Shown here in pieces: positions 35,301-47,895 of a stretch of 64,000 nt of DNA (position 1 is its first letter; every line of letters begins with the position of its first letter). The notes under the pieces are model-generated. The model was given only the letters and a program-made list of their open reading frames with translations, was not told the DNA's origin and did no database searches. Position numbers and translations under genes: made by a program. This DNA comes from Rhynochetos jubatus (taxonomy: Eukaryota > Chordata > Aves > Eurypygiformes > Rhynochetidae). The DNA lies in NCBI GenBank assembly GCA_027574665.1, contig CM050665.1, positions 372,001-436,000 on the forward strand, written 5' to 3'.

Positions 35301-38300
35301 TTCTGGTTCTCCGGACCCTAACCCTAACCCTAACCCTAGAAGTTGCCGACCGCGGTTTCCGGCCACGGCCCCCCCTGGGTTCTGGCTAGGAAAGCTGGGG
35401 AAGGAGCCATGTCTGTGCAGTGTCGTGCTCCTCTTGGCAGGCCTTTGCAATCCCAATTATCCCTGGAGCTGTGGGCTTTCTGGTTCTCCGGACCCTAACC
35501 CTAACCCTAACCCTAACCCTAGAAGTTGCCGACCGCGGTTTCCGGCCACGGCCCCCCCTGGGTTCTGGCTAGGAGAGCAGGGGAAGGAGCCATGTCGGTG
35601 CAGTGTCGTGCTCCTCTTGGCAGGCCTTTGCAATCCCAATTATCCCTGGAGCTGTGGGCTTTCTGGTTCTCCGGACCCTAACCCTAACCCTAACCCTAGA
35701 AGTTGCCGACCGCGGTTTCCGGCCACGGCCCCCCCTGGGTTCTGGCTAGGAAAGCAGGGGAAGGAGCCATGTCGGTGCAGTGTCGTGCTCCTCTTGGCAG
35801 GCCTTTGCAATCCCAATTATCCCTGGAGCTGTGGGCTTTCTGGTTCTCCGGACCCTAACCCTAACCCTAGAAGTTGCTGACCGCGGTTTCCGGCCACGGC
35901 CCCCCCCGGGTTCTGGCTAGGAAAGCAGGGGAAGAAGCCATGTCTGTGCAGTGTTGTGCTCCTCTTGGCAGGCCTTTGCAATCCCAATTATCCCTGGAGC
36001 TGTGGGCTTTCTGGTTCTCCGGACCCTAACCCTAACCCTAACCCTAGAAGTTGCCGACCGCGGTTTCCGGCCACGGCCCCCCCTGGGTTCTGGCTAGGAA
36101 AGCTGGGGAAGGAGCCATGTCGGTGCAGTGTCGTGCTCCTCTTGGCAGGCCTTTGCAATCCCAATTATCCCTGGAGCTGTGGGCTTTCTGGTTCTCCGGA
36201 CCCTAACCCTAACCCTAGAAGTTGCTGACCGCGGTTTCCGGCCACGGCCCCCCCGGGTTCTGGCTAGGAAAGCAGGGGAAGGAGCCATATCTGTGCAGTG
36301 TCGTGCTCCTCTTGGCAGGCCTTTGCAATCCCAATTATCCCTGGAGCTGTGGGCTTTCTGGTTCTCCGGACCCTAACCCTAACCCTAACCCTAGAAGTTG
36401 CCGACCGCGGTTTCCGGCCACGGCCCCCCCTGGGTTCTGGCTAGGAAAGCTGGGGAAGGAGCCATGTCTGTGCAGTGTCGTGCTCCTCTTGGCAGGCCTT
36501 TGCAATCCCAATTATCCCTGGAGCTGTGGGCTTTCTGGTTCTCCGGACCCTAACCCTAACCCTAACCCTAGAAGTTGCCGACCGCGGTTTCTGGCCACGG
36601 CCCCCCCTGGGTTCTGGCTAGGAAAGCTGGGGAAGGAGCCATGTCTGTGCAGTGTCGTGCTCCTCTTGGCAGGCCTTTGCAATCCCAATTATCCCTGGAG
36701 CTGTGGGCTTTCTGGTTCTCCGGACCCTAACCCTAACCCTAACCCTAGAAGTTGCCGACCGCAGTTTCCGGCCACGGCCCCCCCTGGGTTCTGGCTAGGA
36801 AAGCTGGGGAAGGAGCCATGTCTGTGCAGTGTCGTGCTCCTCTTGGCAGGCCTTTGCAATCCCAATTATCCCTGGAGCTGTGGGCTTTCTGGTTCTCCGG
36901 ACCCTAACCCTAACCCTAACCCTAGAAGTTGCCGACCGCGGTTTCCGGCCACGGCCCCCCCTGGGTTCTGGCTAGGAAAGCTGGGGAAGGAGCCATGTCG
37001 GTGCAGTGTCGTGCTCCTCTTGGCAGGCCTTTGCAATCCCAATTATCCCTGGAGCTGTGGGCTTTCTGGTTCTCCGGACCCTAACCCTAACCCTAACCCT
37101 AGAAGTTGCCGACCGCGGTTTCCGGCCACGGCCCCCCCCGGGTTCTGGCTAGGAAAGCAGGGGAAGGAGCCATATCTTTGCAGTGTCGTGCTCCTCTTGG
37201 CAGGCCTTTGCAATCCCAATTATCCCTGGAGCTGTGGGCTTTCTGGTTCTCCGGACCCTAACCCTAACCCTAACCCTAGAAGTTGCCGACCGTGGTTTCC
37301 GGCCACGGCCCCCCCCGGGTTCTGGCTAGGAAAGCAGGGGAAGGAGCCATGTCTGTGCAGTGTCGTGCTCCTCTTGGCAGGCCTTTGCAATCCCAATTAT
37401 CCCTGGAGCTGTGGGCTTTCTGGTTCTCCGGACCCTAACCCTAACCCTAGAAGTTGCTGACCGCGGTTTCCGGCCACGGCCCCCCCCGGGTTCTGGCTAG
37501 GAAAGCAGGGGAAGGAGCCATATCTGTGCAGTGTCGTGCTCCTCTTGGCAGGCCTTTGCAATCCCAATTATCCCTGGAGCTGTGGGCTTTCTGGTTCTCC
37601 GGACCCTAACCCTAACCCTAACCCTAGAAGTTGCCGACCGTGGTTTCCGGCCACGGCCCCCCCCGGGTTCTGGCTAGGAAAGCTGGGGAAGGAGCCATGT
37701 CTGTGCAGTGTCGTGCTCCTCTTGGCAGGCCTTTGCAATCCCAATTATCCCTGGAGCTGTGGGCTTTCTGGTTCTCCGGACCCTAACCCTAACCCTAACC
37801 CTAGAAGTTGCCGACCGCGGTTTCCGGCCACGGCCCCCCCTGGGTTCTGGCTAGGAAAGCTGGGGAAGGAGCCATGTCTGTGCAGTGTCGTGCTCCTCTT
37901 GGCAGGCCTTTGCAATCCCAATTATCCCTGGAGCTGTGGGCTTTCTGGTTCTCCGGACCCTAACCCTAACCCTAACCCTAACCCTAGAAGTTGCCGACCG
38001 CGGTTTCCGGCCACGGCCCCCCCGGGGTTCTGGCTAGGAGAGCAGGGGAAGGAGCCATGTCGGTGCAGTGTCGTGCTCCTCTTGGCAGGCCTTTGCAATC
38101 CCAATTATCCCTGGAGCTGTGGGCTTTCTGGTTCTCCGGACCCTAACCCTAACCCTAACCCTAGAAGTTGCCGACCGCGGTTTCCGGCCACGGCCCCCCC
38201 TGGGTTCTGGTTAGGAAAGCAGGGGAAGGAGCCATGTCTGTGCAGTGTTGTGCTCCTCTTGGCAGGCCTTTGCAATCCCAATTATCCCTGGAGCTGTGGG

Positions 38301-41300
38301 CTTTCTGGTTCTCCGGACCCTAACCCTAACCCTAACCCTAGAAGTTGCCGACCGCGGTTTCCGGCCACGGCCCCCCCTGGGTTCTGGCTAGGAAAGCAGG
38401 GGAAGGAGCCATGTCGGTGCAGTGTCGTGCTCCTCTTGGCAGGCCTTTGCAATCCCAATTATCCCTGGAGCTGTGGGCTTTCTGGTTCTCCGGACCCTAA
38501 CCCTAACCCTAGAAGTTGCTGACCGCGGTTTCCGGCCACGGCCCCCCCCGGGTTCTGGCTAGGAAAGCAGGGGAAGGAGCCATGTCTGTGCAGTGTTGTG
38601 CTCCTCTTGGCAGGCCTTTGCAATCCCAATTATCCCTGGAGCTGTGGGCTTTCTGGTTCTCCGGACCCTAACCCTAACCCTAACCCTAGAAGTTGCCGAC
38701 CGCGGTTTCCGGCCACGGCCCCCCCTGGGTTCTGGCTAGGAAAGCTGGGGAAGGAGCCATGTCGGTGCAGTGTCGTGCTCCTCTTGGCAGGCCTTTGCAA
38801 TCCCAATTATCCCTGGAGCTGTGGGCTTTCTGGTTCTCCGGACCCTAACCCTAACCCTAGAAGTTGCTGACCGCGGTTTCCGGCCACGGCCCCCCCCGGG
38901 TTCTGGCTAGGAAAGCAGGGGAAGGAGCCATATCTGTGCAGTGTCGTGCTCCTCTTGGCAGGCCTTTGCAATCCCAATTATCCCTGGAGCTGTGGGCTTT
39001 CTGGTTCTCCGGACCCTAACCCTAACCCTAACCCTAGAAGTTGCCGACCGCGGTTTCTGGCCACGGCCCCCCCTGGGTTCTGGCTAGGAAAGCTGGGGAA
39101 GGAGCCATGTCTGTGCAGTGTCGTGCTCCTCTTGGCAGGCCTTTGCAATCCCAATTATCCCTGGAGCTGTGGGCTTTCTGGTTCTCCGGACCCTAACCCT
39201 AACCCTAACCCTAGAAGTTGCCGACCGCAGTTTCCGGCCACGGCCCCCCCTGGGTTCTGGCTAGGAAAGCTGGGGAAGGAGCCATGTCTGTGCAGTGTCG
39301 TGCTCCTCTTGGCAGGCCTTTGCAATCCCAATTATCCCTGGAGCTGTGGGCTTTCTGGTTCTCCGGACCCTAACCCTAACCCTAACCCTAGAAGTTGCCG
39401 ACCGCGGTTTCCGGCCACGGCCCCCCCTGGGTTCTGGCTAGGAAAGCTGGGGAAGGAGCCATGTCGGTGCAGTGTCGTGCTCCTCTTGGCAGGCCTTTGC
39501 AATCCCAATTATCCCTGGAGCTGTGGGCTTTCTGGTTCTCCGGACCCTAACCCTAACCCTAACCCTAGAAGTTGCCGACCGCGGTTTCCGGCCACGGCCC
39601 CCCCCGGGTTCTGGCTAGGAAATCAGGGGAAGGAGCCATGTCTGTGCAGTGTCGTGCTCCTCTTGGCAGGCCTTTGCAATCCCAATTATCCCTGGAGCTG
39701 TGGGCTTTCTGGTTCTCCGGACCCTAACCCTAACCCTAGAAGTTGCTGACCGCGGTTTCCGGCCACGGCCCCCCCCGGGGTTCTGGCTAGGAAAGCAGGG
39801 GAAGGAGCCATATCTGTGCAGTGTCGTGCTCCTCTTGGCAGGCCTTTGCAATCCCAATTATCCCTGGAGCTGTGGGCTTTCTGGTTCTCCGGACCCTAAC
39901 CCTAACCCTAACCCTAGAAGTTGCCGACCGTGGTTTCCGGCCACGGCCCCCCCCGGGTTCTGGCTAGGAAAGCAGGGGAAGGAGCCATGTCTGTGCAGTG
40001 TCGTGCTCCTCTTGGCAGGCCTTTGCAATCCCAATTATCCCTGGAGCTGTGGGCTTTCTGGTTCTCCGGACCCTAACCCTAACCCTAGAAGTTGCTGACC
40101 GCGGTTTCCGGCCACGGCCCCCCCCGGGTTCTGGCTAGGAAAGCAGGGGAAGGAGCCATATCTGTGCAGTGTCGTGCTCCTCTTGGCAGGCCTTTGCAAT
40201 CCCAATTATCCCTGGAGCTGTGGGCTTTCTGGTTCTCCGGACCCTAACCCTAACCCTAACCCTAGAAGTTGCCGACCGTGGTTTCCGGCCACGGCCCCCC
40301 CCGGGTTCTGGCTAGGAAAGCTGGGGAAGGAGCCATGTCTGTGCAGTGTCGTGCTCCTCTTGGCAGGCCTTTGCAATCCCAATTATCCCTGGAGCTGTGG
40401 GCTTTCTGGTTCTCCGGACCCTAACCCTAACCCTAACCCTAGAAGTTGCCGACCGCGGTTTCCGGCCACGGCCCCCCCTGGGTTCTGGTTAGGAAAGCAG
40501 GGGAAGGAGCCATGTCTGTGCAGTGTTGTGCTCCTCTTGGCAGGCCTTTGCAATCCCAATTATCCCTGGAGCTGTGGGCTTTCTGGTTCTCCGGACCCTA
40601 ACCCTAACCCTAACCCTAGAAGTTGCCGACCGCGGTTTCCGGCCACGGCCCCCCCCGGGTTCTGGCTAGGAAAGCAGGGGAAGGAGCCATGTCGGTGCAG
40701 TGTCGTGCTCCTCTTGGCAGGCCTTTGCAATCCCAATTATCCCTGGAGCTGTGGGCTTTCTGGTTCTCCGGACCCTAACCCTAACCCTAGAAGTTGCTGA
40801 CCGCGGTTTCCGGCCACGGCCCCCCCCGGGTTCTGGCTAGGAAAGCAGGGGAAGGAGCCATGTCTGTGCAGTGTTGTGCTCCTCTTGGCAGGCCTTTGCA
40901 ATCCCAATTATCCCTGGAGCTGTGGGCTTTCTGGTTCTCCGGACCCTAACCCTAACCCTAACCCTAGAAGTTGCCGACCGCGGTTTCCGGCCACGGCCCC
41001 CCCTGGGTTCTGGCTAGGAAAGCTGGGGAAGGAGCCATGTCGGTGCAGTGTCGTGCTCCTCTTGGCAGGCCTTTGCAATCCCAATTATCCCTGGAGCTGT
41101 GGGCTTTCTGGTTCTCCGGACCCTAACCCTAACCCTAGAAGTTGCCGACCGTGGTTTCCGGCCACGGCCCCCCCCGGGTTCTGGCTAGGAAAGCAGGGGA
41201 AGGAGCCATATCTGTGCAGTGTCGTGCTCCTCTTGGCAGGCCTTTGCAATCCCAATTATCCCTGGAGCTGTGGGCTTTCTGGTTCTCCGGACCCTAACCC

Positions 41301-42423
41301 TAACCCTAACCCTAGAAGTTGCCGACCGCGGTTTCCGGCCACGGCCCCCCCTGGGTTCTGGCTAGGAAAGCTGGGGAAGGAGCCATGTCTGTGCAGTGTC
41401 GTGCTCCTCTTGGCAGGCCTTTGCAATCCCAATTATCCCTGGAGCTGTGGGCTTTCTGGTTCTCCGGACCCTAACCCTAACCCTAACCCTAGAAGTTGCC
41501 GACCGCGGTTTCCGGCCACGGCCCCCCCTGGGTTCTGGCTAGGAAAGCTGGGGAAGGAGCCATGTCGGTGCAGTGTCGTGCTCCTCTTGGCAGGCCTTTG
41601 CAATCCCAATTATCCCTGGAGCTGTGGGCTTTCTGGTTCTCCGGACACTAACCCTAACCCTAACCCTAGAAGTTGCCGACCGCGGTTTCCGGCCACGGCC
41701 CCCCCCTAGGTTCTGGCTAGGAAATCAGGGGAAGGAGCCATATCTGTGCAGTGTCGTGCTCCTCTTGGCAGGCCTTTGCAATCCCAATTATCCCTGGAGC
41801 TGTGGGCTTTCTGGTTCTCCGGACCCTAACCCTAACCCTAACCCTAGAAGTTGCCGACCGTGGTTTCCGGCCACGGCTCCCCCCGGGTTCTGGCTAGGAA
41901 AGCAGGGGAAGGAGCCATGTCTGTGCAGTGTCGTGCTCCTCTTGGCAGGCCTTTGCAATCCCAATTATCCCTGGAGCTGTGGGCTTTCTGGTTCTCCGGA
42001 CCCTAACCCTAACCCTAGAAGTTGCTGACCGCGGTTTCCGGCCACGGCCCCCCCCGGGTTCTGGCTAGGAAAGCAGGGGAAGGAGCCATGTCTGTGCAGT
42101 GTTGTGCTCCTCTTGGCAGGCCTTTGCAATCCCAATTATCCCTGGAGCTGTGGGCTTTCTGGTTCTCCGGACCCTAACCCTAACCCTAACCCTAGAAGTT
42201 GCCGACCGCGGTTTCCGGCCACGGCCCCCCCTGGGTTCTGGCTAGGAAAGCTGGGGAAGGAGCCATGTCGGTGCAGTGTCGTGCTCCTCTTGGCAGGCCT
42301 TTGCAATCCCAATTATCCCTGGAGCTGTGGGCTTTCTGGTTCTCCGGACCCTAACCCTAACCCTAGAAGTTGCTGACCGCGGTTTCCGGCCACGGCCCCC
42401 CCCGGGTTCTGGCTAGGAAAGCA

Positions 42424-43827
42424 GGGGAAGGAGCCATATCTGTGCAGTGTCGTGCTCCTCTTGGCAGGCCTTTGCAATCCCAATTATCCCTGGAGCTGTG
42501 GGCTTTCTGGTTCTCCGGACCCTAACCCTAACCCTAACCCTAGAAGTTGCCGACCGCGGTTTCCGGCCACGGCCCCCCCTGGGTTCTGGCTAGGAAAGCT
42601 GGGGAAGGAGCCATGTCTGTGCAGTGTCGTGCTCCTCTTGGCAGGCCTTTGCAATCCCAATTATCCCTGGAGCTGTGGGCTTTCTGGTTCTCCGGACCCT
42701 AACCCTAACCCTAACCCTAGAAGTTGCCGACCGCGGTTTCCGGCCACGGCCCCCCCTGGGTTCTGGCTAGGAAAGCTGGGGAAGGAGCCATGTCGGTGCA
42801 GTGTCGTGCTCCTCTTGGCAGGCCTTTGCAATCCCAATTATCCCTGGAGCTGTGGGCTTTCTGGTTCTCCGGACACTAACCCTAACCCTAACCCTAGAAG
42901 TTGCCGACCGCGGTTTCCGGCCACGGCCCCCCCCGGGTTCTGGCTAGGAAATCAGGGGAAGGAGCCATATCTGTGCAGTGTCGTGCTCCTCTTGGCAGGC
43001 CTTTGCAATCCCAATTATCCCTGGAGCTGTGGGCTTTCTGGTTCTCCGGACCCTAACCCTAACCCTAACCCTAGAAGTTGCCGACCGTGGTTTCCGGCCA
43101 CGGCTCCCCCCGGGTTCTGGCTAGGAAAGCAGGGGAAGGAGCCATGTCTGTGCAGTGTCGTGCTCCTCTTGGCAGGCCTTTGCAATCCCAATTATCCCTG
43201 GAGCTGTGGGCTTTCTGGTTCTCCGGACCCTAACCCTAACCCTAGAAGTTGCCGACCGCGGTTTCCGGCCACGGCCCCCCCCGGGTTCTGGCTAGGAAAG
43301 CAGGGGAAGGAGCCATATCTGTGCAGTGTCGTGCTCCTCTTGGCAGGCCTTTGCAATCCCAATTATCCCTGGAGCTGTGGGCTTTCTGGTTCTCCGGACC
43401 CTAACCCTAACCCTAACCCTAGAAGTTGCCGACCGCGGTTTCCGGCCACGGCCCCCCCTGGGTTCTGGCTAGGAAAGCTGGGGAAGGAGCCATGTCGGTG
43501 CAGTGTCGTGCTCCTCTTGGCAGGCCTTTGCAATCCCAATTATCCCTGGAGCTGTGGGCTTTCTGGTTCTCCGGACCCTAACCCTAACCCTAACCCTAGA
43601 AGTTGCCGACCGTGGTTTCCGGCCACGGCCCCCCCCGGGTTCTGGCTAGGAAAGCAGGGGAAGGAGCCATGTCTGTGCAGTGTCGTGCTCCTCTTGGCAG
43701 GCCTTTGCAATCCCAATTATCCCTGGAGCTGTGGGCTTTCTGGTTCTCCGGACCCTAACCCTAACCCTAGAAGTTGCTGACCGCGGTTTCCGGCCACGGC
43801 CCCCCCCGGGTTCTGGCTAGGAAAGCA
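42424..43827 (+). repeat. Eight-monomer unit, copy 1 (1,404 bp)
   Basis: Eight monomers, two of them three-tract, equal in length to the next unit. It ends with a CCGTGG unit followed by a three-tract unit with GTTGCTGAC, as does the neighbour. Internally it has GACACTAA near 42873, GGAAATCAGG and CACGGCTCCCC near 43100, which the neighbour lacks, so identity is partial. Confidence 0.72.
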
Positions 43828-45231
43828 GGGGAAGGAGCCATATCTGTGCAGTGTCGTGCTCCTCTTGGCAGGCCTTTGCAATCCCAATTATCCCTGGAGC
43901 TGTGGGCTTTCTGGTTCTCCGGACCCTAACCCTAACCCTAACCCTAGAAGTTGCCGACCGCGGTTTCCGGCCACGGCCCCCCCGGGGTTCTGGCTAGGAA
44001 AGCTGGGGAAGGAGCCATGTCTGTGCAGTGTCGTGCTCCTCTTGGCAGGCCTTTGCAATCCCAATTATCCCTGGAGCTGTGGGCTTTCTGGTTCTCCGGA
44101 CCCTAACCCTAACCCTAACCCTAGAAGTTGCCGACCGCGGTTTCTGGCCACGGCCCCCCCTGGGTTCTGGCTAGGAAAGCTGGGGAAGGAGCCATGTCGG
44201 TGCAGTGTCGTGCTCCTCTTGGCAGGCCTTTGCAATCCCAATTATCCCAGGAGCTGTGGGCTTTCTGGTTCTCCGGACCCTAACCCTAACCCTAACCCTA
44301 GAAGTTGCCGACCGCGGTTTCCGGCCACGGCCCCCCCTGGGTTCTGGCTAGGAAAGCTGGGGAAGGAGCCATGTCGGTGCAGTGTCGTGCTCCTCTTGGC
44401 AGGCCTTTGCAATCCCAATTATCCCTGGAGCTGTGGGCTTTCTGGTTCTCCGGACCCTAACCCTAACCCTAACCCTAGAAGTTGCCGACCGCGGTTTCCG
44501 GCCACGGCCCCCCCCGGGTTCTGGCTAGGAAATCAGGGGAAGGAGCCATGTCTGTGCAGTGTCGTGCTCCTCTTGGCAGGCCTTTGCAATCCCAATTATC
44601 CCTGGAGCTGTGGGCTTTCTGGTTCTCCGGACCCTAACCCTAACCCTAGAAGTTGCCGACCGCGGTTTCCGGCCACGGCCCCCCCTGGGTTCTGGCTAGG
44701 AAAGCTGGGGAAGGAGCCATGTCTGTGCAGTGTCGTGCTCCTCTTGGCAGGCCTTTGCAATCCCAATTATCCCTGGAGCTGTGGGCTTTCTGGTTCTCCG
44801 GACCCTAACCCTAACCCTAACCCTAGAAGTTGCCGACCGCGGTTTCTGGCCACGGCCCCCCCTGGGTTCTGGCTAGGAAAGCTGGGGAAGGAGCCATGTC
44901 TGTGCAGTGTCGTGCTCCTCTTGGCAGGCCTTTGCAATCCCAATTATCCCTGGAGCTGTGGGCTTTCTGGTTCTCCGGACCCTAACCCTAACCCTAACCC
45001 TAGAAGTTGCCGACCGTGGTTTCCGGCCACGGCCCCCCCCGGGTTCTGGCTAGGAAAGCAGGGGAAGGAGCCATGTCTGTGCAGTGTCGTGCTCCTCTTG
45101 GCAGGCCTTTGCAATCCCAATTATCCCTGGAGCTGTGGGCTTTCTGGTTCTCCGGACCCTAACCCTAACCCTAGAAGTTGCTGACCGCGGTTTCCGGCCA
45201 CGGCCCCCCCCGGGTTCTGGCTAGGAAAGCA
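43828..45231 (+). repeat. Eight-monomer unit, copy 2 (1,404 bp)
   Basis: Same length and same terminal order as 42424-43827. Its first five monomers instead match 20055-20875, including the rare TATCCCAGGAGC. The unit is therefore a mosaic of two sources. Confidence 0.72.
43837..44657 (+). repeat. Long-range paralogous segment, right copy
   Basis: Partner of 20055-20875 at an offset of about 23,782 bp. The rare TATCCCAGGAGC is at about 44245 and I saw it nowhere else in the window. Edges are approximate. Confidence 0.75.
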
Positions 45232-46805
45232 GGGGAAGGAGCCATATCTGTGCAGTGTCGTGCTCCTCTTGGCAGGCCTTTGCAATCCCAATTATCCCTG
45301 GAGCTGTGGGCTTTCTGGTTCTCCGGACCCTAACCCTAACCCTAACCCTAGAAGTTGCCGACCGCGGTTTCCGGCCACGGCCCCCCCTGGGTTCTGGCTA
45401 GGAAAGCTGGGGAAGGAGCCATGTCTGTGCAGTGTCGTGCTCCTCTTGGCAGGCCTTTGCAATCCCAATTATCCCTGGAGCTGTGGGCTTTCTGGTTCTC
45501 CGGACCCTAACCCTAACCCTAACCCTAGAAGTTGCCGACCGCGGTTTCTGGCCACGGCCCCCCCTGGGTTCTGGCTAGGAAAGCTGGGGAAGGAGCCATG
45601 TCGGTGCAGTGTCGTGCTCCTCTTGGCAGGCCTTTGCAATCCCAATTATCCCTGGAGCTGTGGGCTTTCTGGTTCTCCGGACCCTAACCCTAACCCTAAC
45701 CCTAGAAGTTGCCGACCGTGGTTTCCGGCCACGGCCCCCCCCGGGTTCTGGCTAGGAAAGCAGGGGAAGGAGCCATGTCTGTGCAGTGTCGTGCTCCTCT
45801 TGGCAGGCCTTTGCAATCCCAATTATCCCTGGAGCTGTGGGCTTTCTGGTTCTCCGGACCCTAACCCTAACCCTAGAAGTTGCTGACCGCGGTTTCCGGC
45901 CACGGCCCCCCCCGGGTTCTGGCTAGGAAAGCAGGGGAAGGAGCCATATCTGTGCAGTGTCGTGCTCCTCTTGGCAGGCCTTTGCAATCCCAATTATCCC
46001 TGGAGCTGTGGGCTTTCTGGTTCTCCGGACCCTAACCCTAACCCTAGAAGTTGCTGACCGCGGTTTCCGGCCACGGCCCCCCCCGGGTTCTGGCTAGGAA
46101 AGCAGGGGAAGGAGCCATGTCGGTGCAGTGTCGTGCTCCTCTTGGCAGGCCTTTGCAATCCCAATTATCCCTGGAGCTGTGGGCTTTCTGGTTCTCCGGA
46201 CCCTAACCCTAACCCTAACCCTAGAAGTTGCCGACCGCGGTTTCCGGCCACGGCCCCCCCGGGTTCTGGCTAGGAAAGCAGGGGAAGGAGCCATGTCGGA
46301 GCAGTGTCGTGCTCCTCTTGGCAGGCCTTTGCAATCCCAATTATCCCTGGAGCTGTGGGCTTTCTGGTTCTCCGGACCCTAACCCTAACCCTAACCCTAG
46401 AAGTTGCCGACCGCGGTTTCTGGCCACGGCCCCCCCTGGGTTCTGGCTAGGAAAGCTGGGGAAGGAGCCATGTCGGTGCAGTGTCGTGCTCCTCTTGGCA
46501 GGCCTTTGCAATCCCAATTATCCCTGGAGCTGTGGGCTTTCTGGTACTCCGGACCCTAACCCTAACCCTAACCCTAGAAGTTGCCGACCGCGGTTTCCGG
46601 CCACGGCCCCCCCTGGGTTCTGGCTAGGAAAGCAGGGGAAGGAGCCATGTCTGTGCAGTGTCGTGCTCCTCTTGGCAGGCCTTTGCAATCCCAATTATCC
46701 CTGGAGCTGTGGGCTTTCTGGTTCTCCGGACCCTAACCCTAACCCTAGAAGTTGCCGACCGCGGTTTCTGGCCACGGCCCCCCCTGGGTTCTGGCTAGGA
46801 AAGCA

Positions 46806-47165
46806 GGGGAAGGAGCCATATCTGTGCAGTGTCGTGCTCCTCTTGGCAGGCCTTTGCAATCCCAATTACCCCTGGAGCTGTGGGCTTTCTGGTTCTCCGG
46901 ACCCTAACCCTAACCCTAACCCTAGAAGTTGCCGACCGCGGTTTCCGGCCACGGCCCCCCCTGGGTTCTAGCTAGGAAAGCTGGGGAAGGAGCCATGTCG
47001 GAGCAGTGTCGTGCTCCTCTTGGCAGGCCTTTGCAATCCCAATTATCCCTGGAGCTGTGGGCTATCTGGTTCTCCGGACCCTAACCCTAACCCTAACCCT
47101 AACCCTAGAAGTTGCCGACCGCGGTTTCCGGCCACGGCCCCCACGGGGTTCTGGCTAGGAAAGCA
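46806..47165 (+). repeat. 360-bp linked-variant cassette, copy 3
   Basis: CATATCT with TTACCCC near 46866, then TCGGAGCAG near 47001, GGGCTATCTGG, a five-tract block near 47079 and CCCCACGGGG near 47141. The first unit has GGTTCTAGCTAGG near 46965 in place of GGTTCTGGCTAGG. Confidence 0.85.
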
Positions 47166-47895
47166 GGGGAAGGAGCCATGTCTGTGCAGTGTCGTGCTCC
47201 TCTTGGCAGGCCTTTGCAATCCCAATTATCCCTGGAGCTGTGGGCTTTCTGGTTCTCCGGACCCTAACCCTAACCCTAACCCTAGAAGTTGCCGACCGCG
47301 GTTTCCGGCCACGGCCCCCCCTGGGTTCTGGCTAGGAAAGCAGGGGAAGGAGCCATGTCTGTGCAGTGTCGTGCTCCTCTTGGCAGGCCTTTGCAATCCC
47401 AATTATCCCTGGAGCTGTGGGCTTTCTGGTTCTCCGGACCCTAACCCTAACCCTAACCCTAGAAGTTGCCGACCGCGGTTTCTGGGCATGGCCCCCCCTG
47501 GGTTCTGGCTAGGAAAGCTGGGGAAGGAGCCATGTCTGTGCAATGTCGTGCTCCTCTTGGCAGGCCTTTGCAATCCCAATTATCCCTGGAGCTGTGGGCT
47601 TTCTGGTTCTCCGGACCCTAACCCTAACCCTAACCCTAGAAGTTGCCGACCGTGGTTTCCGGCCACGGCCCCCCCCGGGTTCTGGCTAGGAAAGCAGGGG
47701 AAGGAGCCATGTCTGTGCAGTGTCGTGCTCCTCTTGGCAGGCCTTTGCAATCCCAATTATCCCTGGAGCTGTGGGCTTTCTGGTTCTCCGGACCCTAACC
47801 CTAACCCTAGAAGTTGCTGACCGCGGTTTCCGGCCACGGCCCCCCCCGGGTTCTGGCTAGGAAAGCAGGGGAAGGAGCCATATCTGTGCAGTGTC

